Source of the DNA: Saccharothrix obliqua
GTDB taxonomy: Bacteria; Actinomycetota; Actinomycetes; Mycobacteriales; Pseudonocardiaceae
NCBI RefSeq assembly: GCF_019375475.1
Contig: NZ_JAHXGQ010000004.1
Coordinates: 682,001 to 746,000 of the forward strand
DNA length: 64,000 nt
Direction: 5' to 3'
A program made the translations under genes and the position numbers. Below the pieces are notes generated by a model that worked only from the letters and a program-made list of their open reading frames with translations, had not been told where the DNA came from and made no database searches. Numbering within the stretch: position 1 is the stretch's first letter; every line of letters begins with the position of its first letter. Shown here one piece after another: positions 1 through 11,260 of the stretch.

Positions 1-1423
1 CGGGCGCGGGAGCGGCGGCGAAGGTGCCCGCCACCGCGGCGAGGGCGGAGCCAGCGGCGGGAGCTGAGCCGGGAGTGGTGCCGAGGAGTCGCTCCGCGCA
101 TTCCACCGCGCCCCGCGGGTCGTCGTCCGCCAGGCGGAGCGCGGTCAGTTCCAGCCGCAGTTCCGGGTCCGCGGTGTGCGCCTCGACCTCCTCCAGGATC
201 GCCCGCGCCCGTCTCGGCCGGCCGAGGTCCTGCTCGCACCGGGCCAGCGGGGTGAGGGTGCGGGGATCGCCCGGCGGCAGCCAGGCGGACAGCTCGACCA
301 GCCGCTCCCGGGCCTGCGCGGGTCGGCCCGCCACCACGAGCGCCCGCACGTGCAGCAACGCCGCCTCGACGTGCTCCGGCGTGCCACGCAGCCGCTCCGG
401 CAGGTCGCGCAACGCCACGCCGAGCCAACGGGCGCTCGTCACCGGGCACGTGTCCGCGACGGCCTTCGCCGCACCGACCAGCTCGCGCACCGCCCGGAGG
501 TCGTGGTGCCGGTGTGACTTCTCCAGGTGGTAGGCCCTCGCGCGCAGCGGGGCGTCGCGAGCACGCAGGTGGCGAACCGCGCGGTGGTGCGCGCCGAACT
601 CCCGCGACTCCGGGGCGAGGCGGTGCGCGGCGGCGTGCACGAGGGGGTGCCGGAACCGCAGGCCCGCGTCGTCGGACACCAGGACGTCGTGCCGCACCAA
701 GCTCTCCAGCAGGTCGGTCACCTCGGTCTCGGACCGGTCGCTGAGCACGCGCACCAGGTCCACGTCCACTGTGGTCCCGCAATGGGCGGCGGCGCGGACC
801 ACGGCGCGTTCCGCCGCCGGCAGCCCCGCCAACTCGGCCAGGATGGGGCGCTCCTCGACGGCCAGCGGCCGGTCCACGCCCTCGCCGGGGCCACGCGCGG
901 GCCAGGTGTGCGGTGGCAGCTCGGCCAACGCCAGCAGGTAACGCGGGATGCCCGCACCCGCCGCCGCGATCCGGCCGCGCAGCACCGGACCGACCTCCGG
1001 CAGCAGTTCGGCCACCTCGTCGTCGGTCAACGGTGGCACCGACACGTGCCGCGCCGCCGGACCGGCCACCAGCACGGCGTGCACCAGCTCGGTCGGGCAG
1101 CGCCCGGCACGCGCGGACAGCAGCAACCGCAACCGGCCCGGCCGGTCGCGCACCACGTCGGCGAGCAGCCGCCGGGTCGGCGCGTCCGCCAGGTGCACGT
1201 CGTCCACGACCAGCAACCCGCCCTCGTCCGCCGACCGCTCGACCTCCGCCGCGGTGACCACCGCCGCCCACCGCACGGGTCCCGCGCCGCGTGCGGCGAC
1301 CTCGGCCAGCAGCCTGGTGCGCCCCGCACCCGGCGGCCCGGACACCAGCACCACCCACGCGGGTTCCCCGGCGAGGCAGTCCCCGACCTGGGCGGCCCTG
1401 CCCACGAATCCCCGACCGACCAC
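1..1423 (-). CDS. Large ATP-binding LuxR-type (LAL) transcriptional regulator, C-terminal part missing
   Basis: This frame stays open to the left edge, so about 474 N-terminal residues are seen. A Walker A motif (GPPGAGRTRLL) lies near residue 30 and a Walker B-like segment (GLLVVDDVHLAD) near residue 75. Helical, TPR-like sequence rich in Leu, Ala and Arg follows. This is the layout of LAL regulators (STAND ATPases of the MalT type), which normally end in a LuxR helix-turn-helix; that part would lie outside the window. The GTG start at 1421-1423 has GGGAGGG just upstream. The gene is divergent from the kynurenine monooxygenase operon and is a candidate pathway activator. The class is well supported, but the DNA-binding end is not seen. 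Confidence 0.8.
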   Translation of the reverse strand, partial: MVGRGFVGRAAQVGDCLAGEPAWVVLVSGPPGAGRTRLLAEVAARGAGPVRWAAVVTAAEVERSADEGGLLVVDDVHLADAPTRRLLADVVRDRPGRLRLLLSARAGRCPTELVHAVLVAGPAARHVSVPPLTDDEVAELLPEVGPVLRGRIAAAGAGIPRYLLALAELPPHTWPARGPGEGVDRPLAVEERPILAELAGLPAAERAVVRAAAHCGTTVDVDLVRVLSDRSETEVTDLLESLVRHDVLVSDDAGLRFRHPLVHAAAHRLAPESREFGAHHRAVRHLRARDAPLRARAYHLEKSHRHHDLRAVRELVGAAKAVADTCPVTSARWLGVALRDLPERLRGTPEHVEAALLHVRALVVAGRPAQARERLVELSAWLPPGDPRTLTPLARCEQDLGRPRRARAILEEVEAHTADPELRLELTALRLADDDPRGAVECAERLLGTTPGSAPAAGSALAAVAGTFAAAPAP

Positions 1424-1920
1424 GGCCCACCCTCCCGCACCGATACCGTGTTTTCCCGGATGCTCGCCGCCACCCGAACCTGGTTGATTGACCTCCGCAC
1501 AGCACCCGGGGGAATGGCCTGCGGCCGGGGCCAGGTTACTGGCGAAAATGTCCCGCAGCCAGCCGTTGACGGCACGCACGGATGTGCTCCGTTCAGCCCA
1601 GATAATCAACGAATACAACGAGGGGGACCGGTGCACACGGTCGGCACCACCCGGTTGGGTGGCCGGATACACCGAGGAAACGCCTGTTCAGCGCCTTGTC
1701 GGCGGTTACGGGAACAGCCGGCCGCCGCACCCGCCGGTGCGCGCCGGGCGATCGGCGAAGCCGCCCGCGGTATTTGGTTTCCCTATCGGGACACCCGATC
1801 CGTCCGTTTTGCGGAAAGCCACCGGGAAGTGGTTCCGATGACCTCCCGGCGACTACGCCCTAAACCGCCGGGCACAATAATCCCGACGCGACCCGGAACG
1901 CGTTCGAGCGGACGGGCCCG
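1424..1920. other. Intergenic region, 497 bp, divergent promoters
   Basis: The stretch lies between the divergent LAL regulator and the kynurenine monooxygenase operon and is less GC-rich than its surroundings. An open frame on the plus strand at 1488-1841 has no recognisable motif and mixed codon use, and I do not regard it as a gene. The region probably carries the promoters of both flanking units. I cannot place a -35/-10 pair with confidence. Confidence 0.6.
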
Positions 1921-3285
1921 GTGAGCGCCGCCCGGCACGTCGTGGTGGTGGGCGCCGGCCTGGCGGGCACCCTCACCGCCGTGCACCTGGCCCGGCTGGG
2001 GCACCGCGTCGACGTCTACGAACGGCTGCCCGACCCCCGCGTGACCGCTCGCGCGGGTGGCCGGTCGATCAACCTCGGGCTGTCCCAGCGCGGTGTCGCG
2101 GCCCTGGCCGAGGTCGGCGTGCTGGCCGACGTGCTGCGCGCGGCGACGCCCATGCGCGGCCGAGTCGTGCACCAGCCCGGCGGGCGGCTGGCGTTCCAGC
2201 CCTACGGCACGGCGGCGGACCAGGTGCTGCGGTCGGTGCTGCGCGAGGACCTGGGCGACGTGCTGCTGACCGAGGCGCGGTCGCACCCCTCCGTGGCGGT
2301 CCACTTCGGCACCCGGCTGACCGCGCTGGACCGCGGCGGCCACGACCGGCGGCCGGTGTGCGCGTTCACCGACGAGCACGGCGCGGAACTGGTGGTCGAG
2401 CCGGACCTCGTGGTGGGCGCCGACGGCGCGTTCTCGGCGACCCGCGCGCACCTCGTGCGCGGCCTGCCCGCCGACGTGCACCAGAAGGCACTCCCCTGGG
2501 GCTACAAGGAGTTCGCCATCCCGGCGGGACGTCCCGGCGACCTGCGCCGCACGCCCGACGCGCTGCACGTGTGGCCCGGCCACGACGGGCTGGTGGTGGC
2601 GCACCCCAACATCAACGGCTCGCTCACCGCGACCGCGTTCCTGCCGCTGACCGGTCCCGGCAGCCTCGCGGAGCTGACCACCGAGGCCGCCGTCCGCGAG
2701 CTGTTCGACACCCGGTTCCCCGACGTGCGGACCCTGGTGCCGGACGTGGTCGAGCAGTTCCTCGCCCACCCGGCGGGCCACCTGGTGACGGTGCGGGTCT
2801 CACCGTGGCAGCACGAGGGCCGGGTGGTGCTGGTCGGTGACGCCGCGCACGCGGTGTACCCGTTCTACGGGCAGGGCATGAACTCCGCGCTGGAGGACTG
2901 CGCGTTGCTGCGCGACTGCCTGACCGGTCCGGACTGGGCGGCGGGGCTGCGGGAGTTCGAGCGGCGGCGCAAACCGCACACCGACGTGCTCGCCGACCTG
3001 TCCGAGGCGAACTTCGACGAGCTGCGCACCAGGGTGGCGTCACCGCTGTTCCTGGCGCGCAAGAAGGCGGACCTGCTGCTGAGCCGGGTGTTCCCCGGCC
3101 GGTGGGTGCCGCTCTACACGATGATCTCGCACACCGACACCCCGTACGCGGACGCGTTGCGCCGCGCGCGGCGGCAGCAGGCCGCCCTCGGGTGGACGGG
3201 TGCGGCGACCGCGCTGGCCGCGGTCGTGACGGGGCTGGCCGCGGCACGGCGCGCCCGCCGAGAGGGAGGCCGAGGCCGATGCTGA
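1921..3285 (+). CDS. kmo: Kynurenine 3-monooxygenase-like FAD monooxygenase
   Basis: The 454-residue protein has the usual length of kynurenine 3-monooxygenases. It starts with an FAD-binding Rossmann motif (VVVGAGLAG, residues 7-15). A second FAD motif is present (GDAAHAVYPFYGQGMNSALEDC region, near residue 310), whose wording is typical of this family. The C-terminus has an Ala/Val-rich hydrophobic helix followed by basic residues, as in membrane-attached family members. The family hydroxylates kynurenine with NADPH and O2 to 3-hydroxykynurenine, a precursor of 3-hydroxyanthranilate and quinoline acids in natural products. No kynureninase is visible here. It is the first gene of a coupled operon and overlaps the next gene by 7 bp. 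The family is well supported; the real substrate in this pathway is inference. Confidence 0.85.
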   Translation: MSAARHVVVVGAGLAGTLTAVHLARLGHRVDVYERLPDPRVTARAGGRSINLGLSQRGVAALAEVGVLADVLRAATPMRGRVVHQPGGRLAFQPYGTAADQVLRSVLREDLGDVLLTEARSHPSVAVHFGTRLTALDRGGHDRRPVCAFTDEHGAELVVEPDLVVGADGAFSATRAHLVRGLPADVHQKALPWGYKEFAIPAGRPGDLRRTPDALHVWPGHDGLVVAHPNINGSLTATAFLPLTGPGSLAELTTEAAVRELFDTRFPDVRTLVPDVVEQFLAHPAGHLVTVRVSPWQHEGRVVLVGDAAHAVYPFYGQGMNSALEDCALLRDCLTGPDWAAGLREFERRRKPHTDVLADLSEANFDELRTRVASPLFLARKKADLLLSRVFPGRWVPLYTMISHTDTPYADALRRARRQQAALGWTGAATALAAVVTGLAAARRARREGGRGRC

Positions 3286-3950
3286 CCCATCCCGACGATC
3301 CCCGCCGCGTGCTGGTGGAGCGGGGCGACCTCGACCCGCTGGCGCTGCCGGCGGAGCTGCGCGGGTACGAGATCCACCTGCGGGCCACGTTCGACTGGGG
3401 CCGGGGCTACCTGACCAACCCGCACCCGGACCTGGGCCGCGCGGGCAGCGTGTGCCCGTTCGCGTCGGCTTCGTTGACGCGCGAGCGGTTCTTCCTGGCG
3501 GTGCAGCCGGGTGTGCCGGCCGACGTGCGGGAGCCGGCCGAGACGCTGCGGTTCTACCGGGACTGGTTCCTCGAACTCGCGCCGCGCGACCAGCCGTCGG
3601 CGCAGATCACCACGATCCTCGTGCTGTTCCCGGACATACCGGCGGACGCGGTCGAGTCCCTTGTGGACGGTGTGCAGGCGTTGCTCAAGCCGGAGTACGT
3701 GCGGATGGGGTTGATGATCGGCGAGTTCCACAACGGACCACCGGCCAAGAGCGGCCTGTGGAACCGCGATTTCCGGCCGCTGCGCAGCCCGGTGCCGATG
3801 CTGGCGATGCGGCACATGGTGCCGACCGACTACCCGTTCCTGCGCGAGGACCCCGAGCAGGCGCGGGTGTACCTGGAGCTGTTCGGCGACCAGGTGCCCG
3901 CGCAGCTGCGCGACCAGGTGGAGCGGGAACGGGCGGTGGGCACGCCGTGA
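3279..3950 (+). CDS. Small protein of unknown function, coupled to the kynurenine monooxygenase and NRPS
   Basis: This is a 223-residue soluble protein with no signal peptide or membrane segment. The ATG lies inside the end of the monooxygenase gene, with GAGGGAGG 9 bp upstream. The sequence contains CPFASAS near residue 53 and a conserved-looking stretch GEFHNGPPAKSGLWN near residue 148. From memory it resembles proteins annotated DUF6875, but I could not check this. It overlaps the next NRPS gene by 4 bp, so it is made together with both enzymes. The many Trp, Tyr, His and Asp residues would suit a small enzyme or a binding protein, but no function can be assigned. Confidence 0.75.
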   Translation: MLTHPDDPRRVLVERGDLDPLALPAELRGYEIHLRATFDWGRGYLTNPHPDLGRAGSVCPFASASLTRERFFLAVQPGVPADVREPAETLRFYRDWFLELAPRDQPSAQITTILVLFPDIPADAVESLVDGVQALLKPEYVRMGLMIGEFHNGPPAKSGLWNRDFRPLRSPVPMLAMRHMVPTDYPFLREDPEQARVYLELFGDQVPAQLRDQVERERAVGTP

Positions 3951-6900
3951 CCGCCGTGTTCCCCTGCTCCCCCGGCCAGGAGCGGCTGTGGTTCCTCGAC
4001 CGGCTCGAACCGGGCTCCCCCGCCTACAACGTGCCCGCCGCGCTGCGGTTGACCGGCCCGGTGGACGTCGCGCGGCTGCGCTCGGCGTTCGAGGTGGTGG
4101 TGCGCCGCCACGCCGCGCTGCGCACCGTGTTCCGGGCGGACGACGGCGTGCCCGTCCAGGTGGTGCGGGACGAACCGGTGTTCGCGTTCGCCGCCCGGCC
4201 GGTGGTGGCCGACGTCCTGGCCGAGGTCGAGGCGGAGATCCGCGCGCCGTTCGACCTGGCGGAGGGGCCGCTGCTGCGCGTGCTGCTGCTGCGCGAGGCC
4301 GCCGAGTCCCACGTGCTGGTGGTGACCGTGCACCACGCCGTGTCCGACGGCTGGTCGATGTCGGTTCTGCTGGACGAGTTGGGCCTCGCCTACGGCGGTG
4401 ACGACCTGCCCGAGCTGCCGGTGCAGTACGCGGATTTCGTGGCGTGGCAACGGGAGTACCTGGCCGGGCCCGAGGGCGGCGAGCTGCTGGCGGAGGTCGT
4501 GACGGCGTTGCGGGGCGCGCCCGAGCTGATCACCCTGCCCACCGACCGGCCACGACCCCCGGTGGCCGCCGCGGCGGGCGGGCTGCACGAGTTCGACCTG
4601 CCCGCCGAGCTGACCGCGGCGGTCCGGGCGCTGGGCGACGAGGTCGGCGCGACCGTCCACATGACGGTCCTGGCCGCGTACCAGGCGCTGCTGAGCCGCT
4701 ACAGCGGGCAGGACGACGTGGTGGTGGGCACCGTCGTCGGCCAGCGGTCCCGGGTGGACACCGAGCGGTTGATCGGGTTCTTCGTCAACACCGTCCCGGT
4801 GCGGGTCGGGCTCGACGACGACCCCGCGTTCACCGGGCTGCTGGAACGCGTCGTCGACGCGCTGGTCGACGCGCTCGGCGCGGCGGACGTGCCGTTCGAG
4901 CGGGTGGTGGCGGCGCTCCGCCCCGAGCGCAGCCTGGCGCACTCGCCCGTCTACCAGGTGGGTTTCAACGGGCACGGCGCGGGCGGCGAACCGCCCCGGC
5001 TGGCCGGGCTCCGGGTCGCGGAGTTCGACGGCGCGCACACCGGCACCACCAAGCTCGACCTCATGCTGGGCGTGCGCGAGGAACGGGGCGTGCTGCGCGC
5101 CTACCTGGAGTACCGCACGGACCTGTTCGACGCGGCGACGGTCGCCGGTTTCGCCGCGAACCTGGTCGCCTTCCTGACCGCGGTGGCGGCCGAGCCCGGC
5201 CTGCGGGTCGGCGAGGTGCCGCTGCCCGCGCCGGAGCCGGTCGACCCGGTGGCGGAACTGCCCGCCGTGGTCACCGCGGCCGAGCTGGTCCGCGACTCCG
5301 ACCGGCTCGCCGTGGACGGCACGACCTACCGCGACCTGAACGCCAGGGCGAACCGGCTGGCGCACGCGTTGCGCGTGGCGGGCGTCGGACCGGACGTGCC
5401 GGTGGGGCTGTGCGTGCGGCGGTCGGTGGAGACCGTCGTCGCGGTGCTGGCGGTGTGGCGGGCGGGCGGCGCGTACGTGCCGATCGACCCCGAGTGGCCC
5501 GCCGAGCGGCGGGCGCACGTCGTGGCCGACGCCGGGGTGCGCGTGGCCGTGGTGGACCGCGAGCACCCGGTGCCCGGCGTGGTCGCGGTGGACGTGGACG
5601 CCGACCACCCGGGACCGGGCACGCCACCCGAGGTGGACCTGGCGCCGGACCACCTGGCGTACGTCATCTACACGTCCGGCTCCACCGGGGAGCCGAAGGG
5701 CGTGGCGGTGCCGCACCGCGGTGTGGTGAACGTGCTGTGCGGTTTCGCCGACCGCCTCGGGGTGACCGAGGACGACGTGTGGGCCGCCATCACGGCGGTG
5801 TCGTTCGACATGTCGGTGCGCGAGCTGCTGATCCCGTTGATCCGCGGCGCGCGGGTGGCCGTGGTGCCCACCGGGGACCTGGCCGAACCGGCGGCGTTGT
5901 CCGCGCGGCTCGCGGCGGTGGGTGCCACCGTCGCGCAGGCCACGCCGACCCGTTGGCGGATGCTGCTGGCCTCGGGCGGGGTGCCCGCGACCGTGCGCGA
6001 GCGGCTGTGCGGCGGCGAGGCCCTGGACCGCGAGCTGGTCCGGGCGTTGTCGACGGACGGCGCGCGGGTGTGGAACGTCTACGGCCCCACCGAGGGCACG
6101 ATGATCGTCTCGGCGCACGCCGTGCCGCCCGGCGGGGGACGGCCGCTGCTCGGGCCCGCGTTGCCCAACACGCGGCTGCGGGTGCTGGACCGCGCGCTGC
6201 GCCCGGTGCCACCCGGTGTGGTGGGTCAGGTGCACATCGGCGGCCCCGGCGTGACGCGTGGTTACGCGGGCCGGCCCGCGTTGACGGCCGCCGCGTTCGT
6301 GCCCGAGGAGGGCGGCGGCCGGCTCTACGCCACCGGCGACCTGGCGCGGTGGCGGTCGGACGGGCGGCTGGAGTTCCTGGGCCGCGTCGACCACCAGGTC
6401 AAGGTGCGCGGCCTGCGGGTCGAGCCGGACGAGGTGGCGGCGGCGTTGCGCGGCGCGCCCGGCGTGGCCGACGCCGCGGTGGTGGCGTGGCCGGTGCGTG
6501 CCGACGACGTGCGGCTGGTGGCCTACGTGGTCGGGCCGCCGGAGCGGGAGTGGCCCCGGCTGCGCGAGCACCTGGCGACGCGGCTGCCCTCCTCGATGGT
6601 GCCGGAGGTCGCGGTGTTCCTCGCGGCGCTGCCGCTGACCCGGACCGGCAAGGTGGACCGCCGTGCGCTGCCCGAACCGGCGGCGGACGCCGGGCGGGCC
6701 GCGGTCCGGGTCGCGCCGCGCGACGAGGTGGAACGCGCGTTGGCCGGGTTGTGGGCCGATGTGCTCGGGGTGACCGACGTCGGCGTGCACGACGACTTCT
6801 TCGCCCTCGGCGGGCACTCGCTGTTGGCCGCGCGGCTGGTGGCCAGGGTGCGTGAGCGCTTCTCCGTCGAGCTGCCGCTGCGCACCCTGTTCGACGCGCG

Positions 6901-9900
6901 CACGGTCGCCCGCTTCGCCGAGGCGCTGCGCGCGCGGGGCTTCGGCGGTGCGTCGGCGGCGGTGGCGGTGCCCCGGCGGGACGGCGACGGCGCGGTGCCG
7001 CTGCTGCCCGCCCAGCGGCAGCTGTGGTTCCTGGACCGGCTCGGCGCGCGGGACGGCGTCTACACCATCTCCCAGTCGTGGCGGCTGACCGGCGTGCTGG
7101 ACGTCGACCGGTTCCGCGCCGCGCTCGGCGTGGTCGTGGACCGGCACGAGGCGCTGCGGGCCGGTTTCCCCGACGTGGACGGCGAACCCGTGCAGGTCAT
7201 CGCCGAACCGGGGGTCGTGCCCGAGGTGGCGGTGGTCGACCTGCGGCACCTCGACCGGGTGCGCCTGCGTGCCGACGCCGCGGTGGCCGCCGAGCTGCGC
7301 CGCCCCTTCGACCTGACCAGGCCGCCGTTGCTGCGCGCGCTCGTGGTCCGCACCGCCGACACCGAGTCGCTGCTCGTGCTGACGTTGCACCACATGGTGG
7401 CCGACGCGGCGTCGGTGGGCGTGCTGCTGCGCGAGCTGAACCAGGTCTACCGCGGCGAGGACCTGCCGGAACCGCCCGTGCAGTACGGGGATTACGCGGT
7501 GTGGCACGCCGCGCAGCCGTTGGAGGCGGGCGAGCGCTACTGGCGCGACCGGCTCGGCGACGCGCCCGCGTTGCTGGAGCTGCCCACCGACCGGCCCCGG
7601 CCGCCCGCCGAGTCGTTCCGGGGCGGCGGGTTCTCCTTCCACCTGCCGCGCGAGCGCGCCGACGAGGTGGCCGCGTTCTGCCGGGCGCGTGGTGTCACCG
7701 TGAACACGGTGCTGCTCACCGCGTTCACGCTGCTGCTGGCCCGCTACTCGGGGCAGGACGACATCGTGGTCGGCACCCCGATGCGTGACGAGTCGGTGCC
7801 GGGCGTGGAGCGCTGCGTCGGCATGTACGCCAACACGGTGGCCGTGCGCACGCGGCTCGACGGCGACCCGACCGCCGCCGGGGTGCTGGACCGGGTGCAG
7901 GACGCGTGCGTCGGCGCGCTGGAGCACCAGCGCTACCCGTGGGAACTGGTGGCGCGGGCGCTGCGACCGGCGCGGGACCTGAGCCACAACCCGGTGTTCC
8001 AGGTGATGTTCGTGCTCAACCACGCGGGCGGCGGCTTGGACCTGCCGGGCGTGGCGGCGCGGTGGCTGGACGCTCCGGTGACCACCGCCCGGTTCGACCT
8101 GACCCTGGCCCTGGCGACCGCGCCCGACGGCATCGAGGGGCGGCTGGACTACGCCACCGACCTGTTCGACGAGGCGACCGCGGCACGGCTGGCCGCGCAC
8201 TACGACCGGCTGCTGGGCGCGTTGCTGGCCGACGCGGACCGGCCCGCCGCCGAGCTGTCGCCGCTGACCGCGGCCGACCTGCGGTGGCTGCACGACGGCG
8301 GCCACGCGACACCGGCCGCCCCGCTCACCGACGGCACGCCCGTGCACCGGTCGATCGCCGCGCAGGCGGAGCGGACGCCGGACGCGCCCGCGATCGGCGA
8401 CCTGTCCTACCGCGAGCTGGTGCGCGCGGCCAACGGCGTGGCACGCGTGCTGCGCGAGCGCGGCGTGCGCCGCGGTGACGTCGTCGCGCTCGGCCTGCCG
8501 CTGGGCGCGGACGCCGCGGTGGGGCTGCTCGGCGTGCTGGTCGCGGGCGCGGCCTACCTGCCGCTCGACCCCGGTCACCCGCCCGCCCGGCTGGCGGCGC
8601 TGCTGGCCGACGCGCGGCCCGTCGCCGTGGTGACCTCGCGCGCGCACGCCGCCGCGTTCGAGCCGGACGCGTTGCTGGTGGACGACATCACGCCCGCCGA
8701 CACCGCGCCCGAGGTGGCCGTGGGTCCGGACGACATCGCCTACGTCATCTACACATCGGGCTCGACCGGGTCGGCCAAGGCCGTCGCCGTGCGGCACGGC
8801 CCCGTCGCCGAGCTGGCCGAGTCGTTCCGCCGGGAGCACGGTTTCGGGCCGGGCGAGCGGGTGCTGGTGATCCCGCCGCTGACGTTCGACGCGGCGGTGG
8901 GCGACATCTTCCCCGCCCTGGTCTCCGGCGCCGCGCTGCTGCCGTGGGCCGACGCGGCGGCGTTGACCGGGCCGGGCCTGGTGGAGCTGTGCGGCGAGCG
9001 CGGCGTGACGATGGTGGACGCCCCGTCCGCGTTGTGGCAGAAGTGGACCGCCGAGCTGGCCGCCGAAGGCGCCCGCGTCACCGGTCCGCTGCGGCTGGTG
9101 ATGGTCGGCGGTGAAGGCGTCCCGGTCGCCGCCGTCCGCACGTGGGCCGAGCTGACCGACGGCCGGGTGCCGCTGCACAACCACTACGGGCCCACCGAGG
9201 CCACGGTCTGCACCACGACCTACCGCACGGTGGACGGCGCGGAGCTGGGCGAGCGCACGCACCTGCCCATCGGGCGGCCACTGCCGCACGCCAGGGCGTA
9301 CGTCGTGGACGCGGCGCTGCGGCCGGTGCCCACCGGTGTGCCGGGCGAGCTGTGCCTGGGCGGCGACGCGCCGGCTCGCGGCTACCTGGGCCGACCGGGC
9401 ACGACCGCCGCCCACTTCGTGCCCGACCCGTTCGCGTCGACACCCGGCGCGCGGATGTACCGCACCGGCGACCTGGTGCGCCGCCGCGCGGACGGCGAGC
9501 TGGAGTTCCTGGGCCGGGTGGACCGGCAGCTCAAGCTGCACGGCCACCGCATCGAACCCGCCGAGGTGGAGGCCGCGTGCCGCCGCTGCGCCGGGGTGCG
9601 GGACGCGTTGGTCGTCGCCCGCGGTGGCCGGCTGGTGGGTTACCTGGTCGGCGACGCCGAGCCCGCGGCGGTGCGCGGCGCGCTGCGGTCGGCGCTGCCC
9701 AACTACCTCGTGCCGGACGCGTTCGTCGTGGTCGACGCGCTGCCGCTGACCGCGAACGGCAAGGTCGACCACACCGCCCTGCCCGAACCGGCCGAACGGG
9801 CGGCCGACGCCGTGCACACGCCGCCGGAGCCGGGCACCGAGGAGGACGTGGCCGCGATCTGGTCGGCAGTGCTCGACCGGGAACGGATCGGCCGGGACGA

Positions 9901-11260
9901 CGACTTCTTCGCCCTGGGCGGCCACTCCCTGCTGGCGGGGACGGTGACGGCGCGGGTGCGTGCGAAGTTCGGCGTCGACCTGCCGGTGCGGGTGTTGTTC
10001 GAGGCGACCACGCTGACCTCGTTCGCGGCGGCGGTCGAGCTGCGGTTCGACCCGGCCCACGTCGAGGACGGCGACGCGCCGGACCTGGGCGCGGAGGCGG
10101 CGCTGCCCGCCGACGTCCGCTTCTCGGCGACACCCGCCGAGGTCGCGGCGGCGGTGGACCGGGCGGTGCGCGCGCGGACCGCGTTCCTGGTGGGCGCGAC
10201 CGGTTTCATCGGCGGGCACCTGCTCGCGGACCTGCTGACGCACTCGCCCGACGTGGTGGTGCGCTGCCTGGTCCGCTCGGGCGGGTTGGACCGGATCGCG
10301 GCGAACCTGCGTTCGCACGGGTTGTGGCGTGACGAGTTCGCCGACCGCGTCGTGCCGGTCGCGGGCGACCTGTCGACCGAGCGGTTCGGGTTGTCGGAGG
10401 AAGGTTTCGCGGCCCTGGCCGACGGGCTCGACGTCATCTTCCACTGCGGCGGCGAGGCGAACTTCGTGCGCCCGTACGCCCACCTGCGGCCCGGCAACGT
10501 GCTCGGCACGACCGACGTGCTGCGCCTCGCGTGCCTGCGCGGCGTGGTGCCGACGCACATCGTGTCGACGTTGGGCGCCTACCCGCTGGACCGGCCCGTG
10601 GTCGTGACCGAGCGCGACGCGCCCGACGACCCGACCGGCCTGGCCCGGGGATACGAGCGCAGCAAGTGGGTGGCCGACCGGCTGGCCCGCGCCGCCCGCG
10701 CGGCGGGGCTGCCGGTGACCGTGCACCGCCCGGCCCGCGTCACCGGCGACAGCCGGACCGGGATCGGCCCGGTGGGCGACCGGTTCGCCAACATGCTGCG
10801 TGCCGTGGTGGTGCTCGGGTCCGCGCCGCTGGAGGACTTCGCCGACGAGGAGGACATGGCGCCGGTGGACTACGTCGCCGCCGCCATCGGCACGTTGTCC
10901 CGCACACCCGCCGGGTACGGCGCGGACTTCCACTTCTACAACCCGCGCACCATCCGGTTCGGCGAGGTCGTGGACGTGCTGCGGGACTTCGGCTACCCGG
11001 TGCGCGCCGTGCCGTTCGCCGAGTGGCACGCGGAGCTGTCCGAGGCGGTGGCCCGCGCGGGCGACCCGGCGCTGAGCGCCATCGCCGCCGTGGTCACGCC
11101 GGACACCACGCCCCGCCGCACGGTCTTCGACTGCTCGCACACCGAAGCGACCGTCGGCCGGCCGTGCCCGCCCGCCGACGCCGCGCTGCTGCGCAAGTAC
11201 CTGACCCACTACGTGCGCACCGGACACCTGCCCGCACCGCAGCCCATGGAGGGCCGATGA
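3947..11260 (+). CDS. Two-module NRPS with terminal thioester reductase (C-A-T-C-A-T-R)
   Basis: The protein has 2437 residues. Domain 1 is a condensation domain with HHAVSDG near 128. A1 follows with [11 protein letters not shown] near 574 and a by-eye code D-M-R-Q-L-G-V-M-I, which I cannot assign. T1 has LGGHSLL near 954. C2 carries HHMVADA near 1148, with the usual Gly of HHxxxDG replaced by Ala. A2 has [11 protein letters not shown] near 1602 and code D-A-G-D-M-G-H-V-C, also unassigned. T2 is near 1991. The C-terminal NAD(P)H reductase domain has GATGFIGG near 2083 and the catalytic pattern YERSK near 2237, so release should be reductive, to an aldehyde or alcohol, instead of hydrolysis. 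The GTG start overlaps the stop of the preceding gene. It is likely the last assembly enzyme, because no other releasing domain occurs in the cluster. Confidence 0.93.
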   Translation: MTAVFPCSPGQERLWFLDRLEPGSPAYNVPAALRLTGPVDVARLRSAFEVVVRRHAALRTVFRADDGVPVQVVRDEPVFAFAARPVVADVLAEVEAEIRAPFDLAEGPLLRVLLLREAAESHVLVVTVHHAVSDGWSMSVLLDELGLAYGGDDLPELPVQYADFVAWQREYLAGPEGGELLAEVVTALRGAPELITLPTDRPRPPVAAAAGGLHEFDLPAELTAAVRALGDEVGATVHMTVLAAYQALLSRYSGQDDVVVGTVVGQRSRVDTERLIGFFVNTVPVRVGLDDDPAFTGLLERVVDALVDALGAADVPFERVVAALRPERSLAHSPVYQVGFNGHGAGGEPPRLAGLRVAEFDGAHTGTTKLDLMLGVREERGVLRAYLEYRTDLFDAATVAGFAANLVAFLTAVAAEPGLRVGEVPLPAPEPVDPVAELPAVVTAAELVRDSDRLAVDGTTYRDLNARANRLAHALRVAGVGPDVPVGLCVRRSVETVVAVLAVWRAGGAYVPIDPEWPAERRAHVVADAGVRVAVVDREHPVPGVVAVDVDADHPGPGTPPEVDLAPDHLAYVIYTSGSTGEPKGVAVPHRGVVNVLCGFADRLGVTEDDVWAAITAVSFDMSVRELLIPLIRGARVAVVPTGDLAEPAALSARLAAVGATVAQATPTRWRMLLASGGVPATVRERLCGGEALDRELVRALSTDGARVWNVYGPTEGTMIVSAHAVPPGGGRPLLGPALPNTRLRVLDRALRPVPPGVVGQVHIGGPGVTRGYAGRPALTAAAFVPEEGGGRLYATGDLARWRSDGRLEFLGRVDHQVKVRGLRVEPDEVAAALRGAPGVADAAVVAWPVRADDVRLVAYVVGPPEREWPRLREHLATRLPSSMVPEVAVFLAALPLTRTGKVDRRALPEPAADAGRAAVRVAPRDEVERALAGLWADVLGVTDVGVHDDFFALGGHSLLAARLVARVRERFSVELPLRTLFDARTVARFAEALRARGFGGASAAVAVPRRDGDGAVPLLPAQRQLWFLDRLGARDGVYTISQSWRLTGVLDVDRFRAALGVVVDRHEALRAGFPDVDGEPVQVIAEPGVVPEVAVVDLRHLDRVRLRADAAVAAELRRPFDLTRPPLLRALVVRTADTESLLVLTLHHMVADAASVGVLLRELNQVYRGEDLPEPPVQYGDYAVWHAAQPLEAGERYWRDRLGDAPALLELPTDRPRPPAESFRGGGFSFHLPRERADEVAAFCRARGVTVNTVLLTAFTLLLARYSGQDDIVVGTPMRDESVPGVERCVGMYANTVAVRTRLDGDPTAAGVLDRVQDACVGALEHQRYPWELVARALRPARDLSHNPVFQVMFVLNHAGGGLDLPGVAARWLDAPVTTARFDLTLALATAPDGIEGRLDYATDLFDEATAARLAAHYDRLLGALLADADRPAAELSPLTAADLRWLHDGGHATPAAPLTDGTPVHRSIAAQAERTPDAPAIGDLSYRELVRAANGVARVLRERGVRRGDVVALGLPLGADAAVGLLGVLVAGAAYLPLDPGHPPARLAALLADARPVAVVTSRAHAAAFEPDALLVDDITPADTAPEVAVGPDDIAYVIYTSGSTGSAKAVAVRHGPVAELAESFRREHGFGPGERVLVIPPLTFDAAVGDIFPALVSGAALLPWADAAALTGPGLVELCGERGVTMVDAPSALWQKWTAELAAEGARVTGPLRLVMVGGEGVPVAAVRTWAELTDGRVPLHNHYGPTEATVCTTTYRTVDGAELGERTHLPIGRPLPHARAYVVDAALRPVPTGVPGELCLGGDAPARGYLGRPGTTAAHFVPDPFASTPGARMYRTGDLVRRRADGELEFLGRVDRQLKLHGHRIEPAEVEAACRRCAGVRDALVVARGGRLVGYLVGDAEPAAVRGALRSALPNYLVPDAFVVVDALPLTANGKVDHTALPEPAERAADAVHTPPEPGTEEDVAAIWSAVLDRERIGRDDDFFALGGHSLLAGTVTARVRAKFGVDLPVRVLFEATTLTSFAAAVELRFDPAHVEDGDAPDLGAEAALPADVRFSATPAEVAAAVDRAVRARTAFLVGATGFIGGHLLADLLTHSPDVVVRCLVRSGGLDRIAANLRSHGLWRDEFADRVVPVAGDLSTERFGLSEEGFAALADGLDVIFHCGGEANFVRPYAHLRPGNVLGTTDVLRLACLRGVVPTHIVSTLGAYPLDRPVVVTERDAPDDPTGLARGYERSKWVADRLARAARAAGLPVTVHRPARVTGDSRTGIGPVGDRFANMLRAVVVLGSAPLEDFADEEDMAPVDYVAAAIGTLSRTPAGYGADFHFYNPRTIRFGEVVDVLRDFGYPVRAVPFAEWHAELSEAVARAGDPALSAIAAVVTPDTTPRRTVFDCSHTEATVGRPCPPADAALLRKYLTHYVRTGHLPAPQPMEGR

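Noticed and set aside
1488..1841. A 117-codon plus-strand frame in the gap before the kynurenine monooxygenase
   Set aside because: Its codon use is mixed, it has no motif and no good ribosome site, and it lies in a likely promoter region.
3830..11227. A very long open frame antisense to the reductase NRPS (over 2400 codons)
   Set aside because: It is the mirror of a high-GC coding strand, rich in Arg, His, Gln and Gly without any domain. The sense strand carries all NRPS motifs.
1921..11260. A pyrrolobenzodiazepine-type cluster (kynurenine monooxygenase plus reductase NRPS)
   Set aside because: The two features match, but kynureninase, an anthranilate-activating A domain and the proline-branch genes are not seen, and many extra modules are present.
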